Shown: positions 33,917 through 42,100 of the stretch, piece after piece
Layout of the letters: the number at the start of each line of letters is the position of its first letter
How positions within the stretch are numbered: position 1 is the stretch's first letter
DNA from: Pseudomonas maioricensis
Lineage (GTDB): Bacteria; Pseudomonadota; Gammaproteobacteria; Pseudomonadales; Pseudomonadaceae
NCBI RefSeq assembly: GCF_022790535.1
Contig: NZ_LOHG01000019.1
Span: 1-64,000 of the forward strand
Direction: 5' to 3'
DNA length: 64,000 nt
Position numbers and translations under genes: made by a program
The notes under the pieces: generated by a model
Told to the model about the DNA's origin: nothing
The model's input: the letters and a program-made list of their open reading frames with translations, nothing else
The model's database searches: none

Positions 33917-36256
33917 ATGGCTACTTCTTCAGGCGTTCGTCAATTCCCTCGCTTGCGCACCCCCGTGTTGTGCCTGGCCACATCTGTCGCCCTCGGCGGC
34001 TGTGCTACCGCGCCCAACAACTATGATCAAGACAGCGACATGTTGCGCGAGGCCCTGCAGGGTACTGGCTCGCAACGTCCGCCGGTTGATCCGCGCAGTG
34101 AGCAGGCTCCGCAGGAAGCGTCACAGCCTCAACCCGCCACAGCGCCCACGCGGCAATTGATTCGTGGCAACCAGCAGTTCGTCCGCAGACCTTCGTCAGT
34201 TTCTTCGCCAGCACCTGCTGCCCGGGATTCTGAAACCGGCGATATCGTGTTCAACTTCACCAATCAACCCATCGAAGCCGTGGTCAACAGCATCATGGGT
34301 GATCTGCTGCAAGAGAATTACAGCATCGCCCAAGGTGTTAAGGGCGACGTCAGTTTCTCCACCTCAAAACCGGTGAACAAGAAGCAGGCACTGTCGATTC
34401 TCGAGACGCTGCTGTCCTGGACCGACAACGCCATGATCAAGCAGGGCAATCGCTATGTAATCCTGCCTGCCAACCAGGCCGTGGCGGGCAAGCTGGTGCC
34501 GGAAATGGCCGTGTCCCAGCCTGCTGCGGGCATGTCCGCACGCCTGTTCCCGCTGCGCTATATCTCGGCTACCGAGATGCAGAAACTGCTCAAGCCGTTT
34601 GCCCGGGAAAACGCTTTCCTGCTGGTTGATCCGGCGCGCAACGTGTTGAGCATGGCCGGTACGCCGGATGAGCTGTCCAACTATCAGGACACCATCGACA
34701 CCTTTGACGTCGATTGGCTGAAGGGCATGTCGGTGGGTGTGTTTGGTTTGCAGCGCGCCTCGGTGGGCGAACTGATGCCCGAACTGCAGAAGATGTTCGG
34801 CCCCGACAGCGGCATGCCGCTCGCGGGTATGGTGCGTTTCCTGCCGATCGAACGGACCAACTCGGTGGTGGCGATTTCTTCGCAGCCTGAATACCTGCGT
34901 GAAGTTGGCGACTGGATTCGTACCATTGATGAGGGCGGCGGCAACGAGCCGCAAATGTACGTCTACGATGTGCGCAACATGAAAGCCACTGACCTCGCCA
35001 AGTACCTTCGGCAGATCTACGGCAACGGTGCAATCAAAGACGATTCGGCAGCCAAGGTTGCGCCGGGTCTGCGCACCCGTTCACTGTCGTCGTTGAGCTC
35101 GGGTGGTACTTCCAACGGCATGAACAACAGCACCGGCGGCTTTGGCGGCATGGGCGGTGGCATGGGCGGTGCGAGCGGTGGCATGGGGATGGGTAACAAC
35201 CAGATCCAGGGCATGGGCAGCGGCGACGAAGAGCAGGACAGCGAAGGCAGCGAAGAAAGCCTCGACAGCGAAACCGATGGCGGTATGGGGCAGGGCGGCG
35301 GCACTGGTAATGCGCCCAAAGGCATCGACGCCAGCACCCGCATTACTGCGCAGAAGAGCAGCAATCAGTTGCTGGTTCGTACCCGCCCGGCGCAATGGAA
35401 GGAAATCGAATCGGCCATCAAGCGCCTCGACAATGCGCCGCTGCAAGTGCAGATCGAAACGCGGATTCTTGAAGTCAATCTGACCGGCGAACTCGACCTC
35501 GGCGTGCAGTGGTATCTGGGCCGTCTGGCGGGCAACACGGGCACCACCAACATCTCCAATGTCGCTGGTAGCCAGGGCGCATTGGGTGGCGGAGGCCTGG
35601 GGGTTCAGAATTCTTCGCTGTTTTATTCGTTTGTCAGCAGCAACTTGCAGGTCGCCTTGCGCGCGCTGGAAACCAACGGCCGTACCCAAGTGCTGTCGGC
35701 ACCGTCTCTGGTGGTGATGAACAACCAGCAGGCGCAGATTCAGGTTGGCGATAACATCCCGATCAGCCAGACCACGGTCAATACGACCAACTCCGATACC
35801 ACCCTGAGCAGCGTCGAGTACGTGCAGACCGGTGTGATTCTGGATGTCGTGCCACGGATCAATCCGGGCGGTCTGGTGTACATGGACATCCAGCAGCAAG
35901 TCAGTAATGCGGACACATCGTCCATCACCGAGACGCAGACCAATCCGAGCATTTCGACTCGCTCGGTATCGACCCAGGTTGCCGTACAAAGCGGCCAGAC
36001 GGTACTGCTCGGCGGCCTGATCAATCAGAACAACGCCGAGAGCGACAGCTCGATACCTTATCTTGGCAGAATTCCCGGTCTGCGCTGGTTGTTCGGCACC
36101 ACCAGCAAATCCAAGGCTCGCACCGAGCTGATCGTGCTGATTACGCCTCGTGTGATCACCAGCAGTAGTCAGTCGCGTCAGGTGACAGATGATTACCGTC
36201 AGCAAATGCAGTTGCTGCGTCCGGAGAAGGTCAGTCACACTGGTATTACTGACTAA
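33917..36256 (+). CDS. gspD: Type II secretion secretin GspD (lipoprotein, XpsD-type)
   Basis: A 779-aa outer-membrane secretin. The N terminus carries a lipobox, SVALGGCATAP, with the lipidated Cys near residue 28, as in XpsD; such secretins can target themselves without a pilotin. N0 and N1-N3 domains run from about 105 to 530. A Gly/Met-rich, then acidic, low-complexity loop near 400-470 (GGMGGGMGG, GDEEQDSEGSEESLD) interrupts an N domain. The secretin domain follows, with VQIETRILEVNLTGELDLG, VGDNIPISQ and VQTGVILDVVPRI. The frame extends to 33821 within gspN, but the lipoprotein start at 33917 is convincing. Confidence 0.93.
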   Translation: MATSSGVRQFPRLRTPVLCLATSVALGGCATAPNNYDQDSDMLREALQGTGSQRPPVDPRSEQAPQEASQPQPATAPTRQLIRGNQQFVRRPSSVSSPAPAARDSETGDIVFNFTNQPIEAVVNSIMGDLLQENYSIAQGVKGDVSFSTSKPVNKKQALSILETLLSWTDNAMIKQGNRYVILPANQAVAGKLVPEMAVSQPAAGMSARLFPLRYISATEMQKLLKPFARENAFLLVDPARNVLSMAGTPDELSNYQDTIDTFDVDWLKGMSVGVFGLQRASVGELMPELQKMFGPDSGMPLAGMVRFLPIERTNSVVAISSQPEYLREVGDWIRTIDEGGGNEPQMYVYDVRNMKATDLAKYLRQIYGNGAIKDDSAAKVAPGLRTRSLSSLSSGGTSNGMNNSTGGFGGMGGGMGGASGGMGMGNNQIQGMGSGDEEQDSEGSEESLDSETDGGMGQGGGTGNAPKGIDASTRITAQKSSNQLLVRTRPAQWKEIESAIKRLDNAPLQVQIETRILEVNLTGELDLGVQWYLGRLAGNTGTTNISNVAGSQGALGGGGLGVQNSSLFYSFVSSNLQVALRALETNGRTQVLSAPSLVVMNNQQAQIQVGDNIPISQTTVNTTNSDTTLSSVEYVQTGVILDVVPRINPGGLVYMDIQQQVSNADTSSITETQTNPSISTRSVSTQVAVQSGQTVLLGGLINQNNAESDSSIPYLGRIPGLRWLFGTTSKSKARTELIVLITPRVITSSSQSRQVTDDYRQQMQLLRPEKVSHTGITD

Positions 36257-36271
36257 CCTGTATGCCCACTC

Positions 36272-36298
36272 AGCGCTGACCTGAAAACAGGCAGCGCT
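36272..36298 (+). terminator. Hairpin after gspD
   Basis: AGCGCTGACCTG pairs with CAGGCAGCGCT around AAAA: an 11-bp stem with one bulged A. It lies 16 bases after the gspD stop and 18 before the esterase ATG. There is no T tract, so it may be an attenuator or mRNA stabiliser rather than a full terminator. Confidence 0.4.
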
Positions 36299-36316
36299 CA
36301 CCCGAGGTCACGATTC

Positions 36317-37042
36317 ATGCTGAAAGTGTTCGCCTTCATGTTGTTCGCTATGTGCGGGCTGGCCCAGGCCGAAGAACCGTTACTCAGCGATTTGCCGCTC
36401 AAGTATGTTGCACAGGCCAGCACTGAGACAAAAGACAAGCCGCTGATCATCTTCCTGCATGGTTACGGCGGCGACGAAACCAACCTGATCAGTTTCACCG
36501 CTGCGCTGCCCCGCGATTACAACTACCTGTCGGTGCGCGCGCCGCTGAAGGCTTATCAAGAGGGCTACCAGTGGTTCAATCAGCGCCCCGAATCTGCTTA
36601 TTACGATGGCAAGACCGAGGACCTGAAAAGCAGCGGGCAAGTGCTTGAGCAATTCATCGAGCAGGCAACCCGCAAATACCAGACACGACCTTCGAAGGTC
36701 TTTCTGGTGGGCTTCAGCCAGGGCGCAATGATGAGCTACGAGGTGGTTCTGCGTCATCCTGGGCTGGTCGGCGGTTTTGCTGCCTTGAGCGGGCACATGC
36801 TGCCGGTGCTCAAGGCCGAACTGAAGCCTGACCCGGCGCGGCAAAAACTGGCGGTGTTCATCGGCCATGGCGCTGTCGACACACTGATCCCGGTGCAAGG
36901 CGCAAGCGATGCCGAAGCCTACTTGAAAACCCAAGGCATCAAGCCGCAGTTTCATGCCTACGCCGGATTGCCGCATGGCGTGAACGAGACCGAGGTCCGG
37001 GATTTGGCGGCGTGGTTGGAGAAAGTTGCCAACGCTCGTTAG
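36317..37042 (+). CDS. Exported carboxylesterase/phospholipase-type hydrolase
   Basis: A 241-aa alpha/beta hydrolase with a Sec signal peptide (VFAFMLFAMCGLAQA, cleavage near residue 18). It belongs to the carboxylesterase/phospholipase (abhydrolase_2) group: LIIFLHGYGGDETNLIS near residue 43, the nucleophile in VGFSQGAMMSYE near 134, the Asp in GHGAVDTLIP near 195 and His in AGLPHGVNE near 220. It follows gspD by 60 bases on the same strand and is a candidate type II secretion substrate, which is inference from position and signal peptide. Confidence 0.83.
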   Translation: MLKVFAFMLFAMCGLAQAEEPLLSDLPLKYVAQASTETKDKPLIIFLHGYGGDETNLISFTAALPRDYNYLSVRAPLKAYQEGYQWFNQRPESAYYDGKTEDLKSSGQVLEQFIEQATRKYQTRPSKVFLVGFSQGAMMSYEVVLRHPGLVGGFAALSGHMLPVLKAELKPDPARQKLAVFIGHGAVDTLIPVQGASDAEAYLKTQGIKPQFHAYAGLPHGVNETEVRDLAAWLEKVANAR

Positions 37043-37128
37043 CGGGGTGATTGCACCGGATGTGGCTGACACAGCGCGTCATCTGTAGGAGCAAACAAAC
37101 TGCAATTTTCCAGATTGAATCCTGTCTT

Positions 37129-37217
37129 GTAGGAGCTCACCGAGGTTACGAGGCCAGCGATGGCGGAGTATCAGACAGACCGCTATCGCTGGCCTCGTAA
37201 CCTCGGTGAGCTCCTGC
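37129..37217. repeat. Long REPIN-type inverted repeat
   Basis: The arms 37129-37166 and 37180-37217 (38 bases each, starting GTAGGAGCTCACCGAGG) are complementary with only two differences, leaving a 13-base loop. This is one of the longest stems in the window. It lies between convergent genes, the esterase and the sigma-54 regulator. Confidence 0.85.
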
Positions 37218-37235
37218 AGGTCTGGGCTTGCATCC

Positions 37236-39137
37236 TTAAACGATGATATCCAGCCGCTTCAATCGCGAAGCCAGCGTCGTTGGCTTCAACCCCAGTAATT
37301 CTGCCGCACCACCTTTACCAAACAGCTTGCCATTACTGGCCTTTAGCGCCGCTTGCATGTTGCTACGTTCCAGTTCTCGTACCTGGGCGTCAGTCATGAT
37401 GCTGCCTGCTGTTGAAAGCTGGGCGAGCGGTGCTTCGGCTTTATGGGGCTCGTCCGGGAGGTCCATGTTCAGGTCCGCACCGTGGGAGGTGATGAGCGCT
37501 CGTTCTATGACGTTCTGCAACTCACGGATATTGCCTGGCCACGAATAGCGCTGCAGGCGCTCGATGTCACTGTTGCGCAACCGGCGGCCCGGCATGTTCA
37601 GGCGTTTGGCGGTCTGCTTGAGGAAGTGCGCAGCCAGTGGCGCGATGTCCATGGGGCGCTCGCGCAGGGCCGGGGACTGGATGGGGAAGACGTTAAGGCG
37701 GAAGTACAAATCCTCACGAAAATGCTTGGCGGTCACCTCCTGACGCAAGTCCCGGTTAGTCGCGGCGATGATGCGCACATCGACCTTGCGCGTACGTTCT
37801 TCGCCGACCCGCTCGAATTGCCCTTCCTGTAAAACCCTTAACAGCTTGCTCTGCAACTCCAGCGGAATCTCGCCGATTTCGTCAAGGAACAGCGTGCCGC
37901 CATCCGCCAGTTCAAAGCGTCCGACACGGTCACGAATCGCCCCGGTAAACGCGCCGCGAATATGGCCAAAAAATTCGCTTTCGAACAACTCAGTGGGAAT
38001 CGCCGCGCAGTTGACGCGAATCAGCGGGTTGGCGCTGCGTCGACTGGCTTGATGGATCGCCCTTGCAATCAGTTCCTTGCCGGTGCCGGACTCGCCATTG
38101 ATTAATACGCTGGCATCGGTAGGCGCGACCACGTCTATCTGTTTGATGATTTTCAGGATCGGATCGCTCTGGCCGACGATTTCCCGAAAGTTGTGTTCGA
38201 TGTGAATCTCCTCCTGCAGATAGGCGTTCTGCTCTTCGAGCCGCTGCTTCAGCACTTTGAGTTCTTCCAGTGCATTGTGCAGCTGGTTTTCCGTGGTGCG
38301 CCGCTCGGTGATGTCGCGGAACACCACCACCGCACCGGCAATTCGCCCGTCGGCAATCACCGGCGTGCTAGTGAATTCCACCGGGAACGAGCTGCCATCC
38401 CGACGCCAGAACACTTCCTGACGACCTTCATGAACCACGCCATCGCGTACCGCTTTGTAGATCGGGCAGTCTTCTACCGGGTAATGGCTGCCGTCGGCGT
38501 GGGTGTGATGGTGAATGCGGTGGATGTTCTTACCGATCATGTCCGCCGGTTCCCAGCCCAGCATCCGTGCGCCCGCCGGGTTGACGAAGGTGGCCAGGCC
38601 ATCTGTGTTGATGCTGTAAATGCCGTCGCCCACCGCGCTGAGCAGCAACTGGTTATCGCGCTCGGTTTCCTGGAACAGGTTGAGAATGTTGCGCCATTCC
38701 AGCAGCCCGCCGCGCATGGTGCGTTCGGTGTGGGCCTGATCACGCTGATACTTTTCATGGCTGGCTTCGCGCATGACCAGAATCAGCTGTGGGTTGCCCT
38801 TGACCTGCAGGATGGTCGCCGACAATTCCAGCTCGATGCGCTCACCGGTTTTGCAATTGCAGCTCAACTCTTCGGTCCAGCCGCGGCCTTTATTCATGAC
38901 GGCTTGAGTAAACACGATCAGGTCGGCCAGTTGATGACCGAACAATTTGCTGACCGGCAGCTCCAGCAGCTCCTGGCGTGGATAGCCGAGCAGCTTGCAG
39001 GTGGCCACGTTCAGGTCGCCGAAGCGATCTGCGACAGGGTCCAGCAGGGCGATGGCCTCGGCGCAGTGTTCGAACACCATGTGCCGCGAGGAATAGGCCA
39101 GGTCGGCCCAGCCGGTCAGTGAGTCTGGCTCGCTCAT
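37236..39137 (-). CDS. PAS-domain sigma-54-dependent activator of the Nit1C cluster
   Basis: A 633-aa enhancer-binding protein. Two PAS domains (about residues 20-125 and 160-280) are sensory; the second has HHTHADGSHYPVEDCPI. A coiled coil (about 280-312) leads to the AAA+ domain: Walker A GESGTGKE at about 348, the sigma-54-contact loop GAFTGA near 394, Walker B GGTLFLDEIG near 412. A Fis-type helix-turn-helix closes the protein (about 590-633, GGAAELLGLKPTTLASRLKRL). It is divergent from the Nit1C operon, whose leader has matching dyads and a -24/-12 promoter, so it almost certainly activates that operon. The signal is unknown, plausibly cyanide, nitrile or nitrogen status. Confidence 0.92.
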   Translation of the reverse strand: MSEPDSLTGWADLAYSSRHMVFEHCAEAIALLDPVADRFGDLNVATCKLLGYPRQELLELPVSKLFGHQLADLIVFTQAVMNKGRGWTEELSCNCKTGERIELELSATILQVKGNPQLILVMREASHEKYQRDQAHTERTMRGGLLEWRNILNLFQETERDNQLLLSAVGDGIYSINTDGLATFVNPAGARMLGWEPADMIGKNIHRIHHHTHADGSHYPVEDCPIYKAVRDGVVHEGRQEVFWRRDGSSFPVEFTSTPVIADGRIAGAVVVFRDITERRTTENQLHNALEELKVLKQRLEEQNAYLQEEIHIEHNFREIVGQSDPILKIIKQIDVVAPTDASVLINGESGTGKELIARAIHQASRRSANPLIRVNCAAIPTELFESEFFGHIRGAFTGAIRDRVGRFELADGGTLFLDEIGEIPLELQSKLLRVLQEGQFERVGEERTRKVDVRIIAATNRDLRQEVTAKHFREDLYFRLNVFPIQSPALRERPMDIAPLAAHFLKQTAKRLNMPGRRLRNSDIERLQRYSWPGNIRELQNVIERALITSHGADLNMDLPDEPHKAEAPLAQLSTAGSIMTDAQVRELERSNMQAALKASNGKLFGKGGAAELLGLKPTTLASRLKRLDIIV

Positions 39138-39192
39138 TACGAAATCTCGTGATTTAGCGCTACGAAGAATCGTATTTCTACGGGAATGCGTA
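39138..39192. promoter_or_regulatory. Three dyads, candidate upstream activating sites
   Basis: TACGAAATCTCGTG (39138-39151), TACGAAGAATCGTA (39161-39174) and TACGGGAATGCGTA (39179-39192) share the pattern TACG-N6-CGTA or close to it. They lie about 100-155 bases upstream of the -24/-12 promoter, the usual distance for sigma-54 enhancers. The first abuts the regulator's start codon, which suggests autoregulation. Confidence 0.7.
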
Positions 39193-39291
39193 ATCCAGCG
39201 ATAGGCTCAGAAAGGCCCGTAAAAACCGGATCAGATTTGAATGTTCAGTCTAATCAGGGGTTTAGCTGTTCTGCGGATATCGTTTTTATTT

Positions 39292-39308
39292 TTGGCACGG
39301 CGTTCGCT
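39292..39308 (+). promoter_or_regulatory. Sigma-54 (-24/-12) promoter of the Nit1C operon
   Basis: TTGGCACGGCGTTCGCT matches the RpoN consensus TTGGCACG-N4-TTGCW with one mismatch. The invariant GG (39294-39295) and GC (39306-39307) are exactly ten bases apart. It lies 68 bases upstream of the first operon ATG, pointing into the cluster. Confidence 0.82.
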
Positions 39309-39376
39309 CTGGTTCTGTTGTCACCCCGGCGGTTCCAAGCCGCTGATAAAAACATGACTCACTGGAGAACGACGAT

Positions 39377-39859
39377 ATGCCAAGCGTGGACATTGCTCAC
39401 TATCAAGACGGCGACTTCCTGGTCAATTACGAAGAAAAAGTCTTCGAGGACGTCAAAGCCGAACCCGGCGAAAAAGCCCTGCTCACGTTTCACACCATCG
39501 CTTTCGAAGGCTCCATCGGCCTGGTCAACATGCTTCAGGCCAAGCGCCTGCTGCGTAAAGGCTTCGAAACCAAAATCCTGTTGTACGGGCCGGGCGTACA
39601 GTTGGGTGTGCAGCGTGGTTTCCCGACGCTGGGTGCAGAAGCCTTCCCCGGCCATCTGGCGGTGAACAACCAGATCAAAGCGTTCATGTCCGAAGGCGGG
39701 GAAGTCTACGCCTGCCGCTTCGCCTTGCAGGCCCTCTACGGCCAGACCGAAAAAGCCCTGATCGAAGGCATTCGTCCCATCAACCCGCTGGACGTCATGG
39801 ACCTGCGCCTGCTGATGCGCCGCGAGGGCGCGATGATTATCGATACCTGGACGGCGTAA
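39377..39859 (+). CDS. MSMEG_0572/Sll0783-family nitrogen starvation response protein
   Basis: A 160-aa soluble protein, the first gene of the Nit1C cluster. It resembles the MSMEG_0572/Sll0783 family, with AFEGSIGLVNMLQAKRLLRK, YGPGVQLGVQRGFP and CRFALQALYGQTEKALIEGI. The fold resembles DsrE-like sulfur-relay proteins (inference). Cys113 in YACRFALQALYGQ is the only cysteine. GGAG precedes the ATG. In cyanobacteria the homologue is induced by nitrogen starvation; the molecular function is unknown. A REPIN separates it from the nitrilase. Confidence 0.85.
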   Translation: MPSVDIAHYQDGDFLVNYEEKVFEDVKAEPGEKALLTFHTIAFEGSIGLVNMLQAKRLLRKGFETKILLYGPGVQLGVQRGFPTLGAEAFPGHLAVNNQIKAFMSEGGEVYACRFALQALYGQTEKALIEGIRPINPLDVMDLRLLMRREGAMIIDTWTA

Positions 39860-39890
39860 CAGAACACGCGGTGCCTGCATGGAATGCACC

Positions 39891-39979
39891 TGTGGGAGCT
39901 GGGCTTGCCCGCGATAAACGATAACGCGGTGTATCTTCAAGACGCGTCTCATGCATCGCGGGTAAGCCCGGCTCCCACA
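39891..39979. repeat. REPIN inside the Nit1C operon
   Basis: TGTGGGAGCTGGGCTTGCCC at 39891 and its inverted partner ending at 39979 pair over 25 bases with two mismatches. It lies between the MSMEG_0572-type gene and the nitrilase, and may alter relative expression by mRNA stabilisation or partial termination. Confidence 0.85.
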
Positions 39980-40038
39980 GTTGGATCTCATTCCAAATCA
40001 GTTTCATGAAAGCCGCTACAACTTTTCAGGACATAACC

Positions 40039-41007
40039 ATGACCACCATCCGCGCCGCCGCCGTTCAGTTCAGCCCGGTGCTGTACTCCCGGGAAGCCAC
40101 AGTCGCCAAGCTTTGCAATACGTTGCTGGCGCTGGGGCGAGAAGGTGTGCGGTTCGCGGTTTTCCCGGAAACCGTGGTGCCGTATTACCCCTATTTCTCC
40201 TTCGTCCAACCGCCATTCGCCATGGGCAAGGAACACCTGAAGCTCCTTGAGCAATCCGTGACGGTGCCCTCTGACGTGACCCGGCAGATCGGTGACGCTT
40301 GCCGAGAGGCCGGGATCGTTGCGTCTATCGGCGTCAACGAGCGTGATGGCGGCACGATCTACAACGCGCAGTTGCTGTTCGATGCTGACGGCACGCTGAT
40401 TCAGCACCGCCGCAAGATCACCCCGACGTACCACGAGCGAATGGTCTGGGGGCAGGGCGATGGCTCTGGCTTGCGTGCGGTGGACAGTGCCGTCGGGCGC
40501 ATTGGCTCGCTGGCTTGTTGGGAGCATTACAACCCGTTGGCCCGCTATGCGTTGATGGCCGACGGCGAGCAGATTCATGTGGCGATGTTCCCCGGTTCGT
40601 TGGTGGGGGACATTTTTGCCGAGCAGATCGAAGTGACCATCCGCCATCACGCCCTTGAGTCAGGCTGCTTTGTGGTCAACGCCACAGCCTGGCTGGATGC
40701 CGATCAGCAAGCACAAATCATGCAGGACACCGGCTGCAGCCTGGCACCGATCTCTGGCGGGTGCTTCACGGCCATTGTCTCGCCGGAAGGCAAGTTGCTC
40801 GGCGAGCCGGTGCGTTCCGGTGAAGGTTGGGTGATTGCTGATCTGGACCTTGCGCTGATCGACAAGCGCAAACGAATGATGGATTCAGTGGGGCATTACA
40901 GTCGCCCGGAACTGCTCAGCCTGCTGATCGACCGTACACCCACGGCTCATGTGCATGAGCGCGCTTCACAGTTGAAAGCCGAGGAGCTTGCCCATGCAGA
41001 CCAATGA
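40039..41007 (+). CDS. Nit1-type nitrilase of the Nit1C cluster
   Basis: A 322-aa carbon-nitrogen hydrolase. The catalytic Glu is in FPETVVPYYPY near residue 45, Lys in RRKITPTYHER near 129, and Cys in SLACWEHYNPLARY near 162. These are typical of true nitrilases (aromatic or aliphatic nitrile to acid plus ammonia). In the Nit1C cluster of cyanide-assimilating pseudomonads the corresponding enzyme converts cyanide or a cyanide adduct. An in-frame ATG at 40006 lacks a ribosome binding site, while CAGGA at 40026 supports 40039. It overlaps the radical SAM gene by 14 bases. Confidence 0.9.
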   Translation: MTTIRAAAVQFSPVLYSREATVAKLCNTLLALGREGVRFAVFPETVVPYYPYFSFVQPPFAMGKEHLKLLEQSVTVPSDVTRQIGDACREAGIVASIGVNERDGGTIYNAQLLFDADGTLIQHRRKITPTYHERMVWGQGDGSGLRAVDSAVGRIGSLACWEHYNPLARYALMADGEQIHVAMFPGSLVGDIFAEQIEVTIRHHALESGCFVVNATAWLDADQQAQIMQDTGCSLAPISGGCFTAIVSPEGKLLGEPVRSGEGWVIADLDLALIDKRKRMMDSVGHYSRPELLSLLIDRTPTAHVHERASQLKAEELAHADQ

Positions 41008-42076
41008 ATTGCTGGCAGAGCTGCAGTGCCACGGGGTGCGCTGGCCCGCCGCGCAGAACGGTCTATCGCGGCAAGGCGGAGCAGGGCCATCGGACCACAA
41101 AGCGCTGAGTTTCGGCAGCCGGACCATGATGGTGCCGATCCTCAATCAGGCGTCTCAGGATTCGCCCTATCAAGCGCAACCCAGCGAAGACGGCAGTCAG
41201 GCACTGATTTTTCGTCAGGGTTTGCAGGTCGGTCAGGTACAGATGCCGGGCGTGCCGAAGTTTTACGGATTGAGCACCGATGACGGCATTCCGTATTGGA
41301 AAATCGCCACATTGCACAGCAGTGATGTGCTCGCGACGACCGTTCTGCAGCACTGCATCCGGTTCAATGATCGCGGCACTTCATGCCAGTTCTGCGCCAT
41401 CGGCCAGTCTCTCGCTGCTGGCAAGACTATTGCTCGCAAACGTCCGCAGCAGCTGGCTGACGTGGCAAAAGCGGCGGTCGAGCTAGATGGCGTCAAGCAC
41501 ATGGTGATGACCACCGGCACACCACAAACGCCTGATCGCGGCGCAGCCATTCTGTGTGAGTCCGCCGCTGCGGTGACGGCCGCCGTCGATCTGCCGATTC
41601 AGGCGCAATGCGAGCCGCCGGATAACGACGCCTGGTTCACTCGTTTGCGTGACAGCGGTGTGGTGTCCCTGGGCATGCACCTGGAGGCGGTCACCGACGA
41701 GGTTCGTCAGCGAATCATGCCGGGCAAGGCTGAAGTGCCCCTGACACGCTATTTCGAAGCGTTCAGTGCTGCGGTCGAGGTGTTCGGTCGCGGCCAGGTC
41801 AGCACTTACATTCTTGCTGGCCTGGGCGACAGTGAAGCCGCGATCACCGAGATGAGTGAGCGTTTGTGCGAGCTGGGTGTTTACCCGTTCGTGGTGCCTT
41901 TTGTACCCATCGACGGCACGCCACTGGCCCGTCATCCCAAACCCGACAGCGCCATGATGGCTCGCCTGTATCCGCAAATCGGCGCAAGCCTGCGTCGTCA
42001 CGGTCTGCATTCCGAGCAAATCAATGCCGGTTGCGCCAAGTGCGGCGCGTGTTCGGCCCTGAAGAATTACGAATAA
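40994..42076 (+). CDS. MSMEG_0568-family radical SAM protein
   Basis: A 360-aa radical S-adenosylmethionine protein of the Nit1C cluster. The cluster-binding cysteines are spaced unusually: CIRFNDRGTSCQFC is CX9CX2C near residue 120, not the classic CX3CX2C. A second cysteine group, CAKCGAC (CX2CX2C), is at the C terminus near 348 and could hold an auxiliary iron-sulfur centre. The barrel includes HMVMTTGTPQTPDRG and VSLGMHLEAVTDEVRQR, like biotin/lipoyl-synthase relatives. GAGGAG fits the ATG at 40994 rather than the TTG at 40988. Reaction unknown; it may modify a nitrile or cyanide-derived intermediate. Confidence 0.87.
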   Translation: MQTNELLAELQCHGVRWPAAQNGLSRQGGAGPSDHKALSFGSRTMMVPILNQASQDSPYQAQPSEDGSQALIFRQGLQVGQVQMPGVPKFYGLSTDDGIPYWKIATLHSSDVLATTVLQHCIRFNDRGTSCQFCAIGQSLAAGKTIARKRPQQLADVAKAAVELDGVKHMVMTTGTPQTPDRGAAILCESAAAVTAAVDLPIQAQCEPPDNDAWFTRLRDSGVVSLGMHLEAVTDEVRQRIMPGKAEVPLTRYFEAFSAAVEVFGRGQVSTYILAGLGDSEAAITEMSERLCELGVYPFVVPFVPIDGTPLARHPKPDSAMMARLYPQIGASLRRHGLHSEQINAGCAKCGACSALKNYE

Positions 42077-42100
42077 GCGGTTCATCCAGGAGAAGCGCCC

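Noticed and set aside
25841..36256. Missing gspC as a sign of a broken secretion system
   Set aside because: Xps-type operons run E to N then D without a linked gspC, and all genes here are intact and overlapping, so the system looks complete apart from an unlinked prepilin peptidase.
35081..36301. 406-codon open frame on the - strand
   Set aside because: Antisense to gspD; no ribosome binding site or recognisable domain.
38193..39122. 309-codon open frame on the + strand
   Set aside because: Antisense to the sigma-54 regulator, which has clear PAS and AAA+ motifs.
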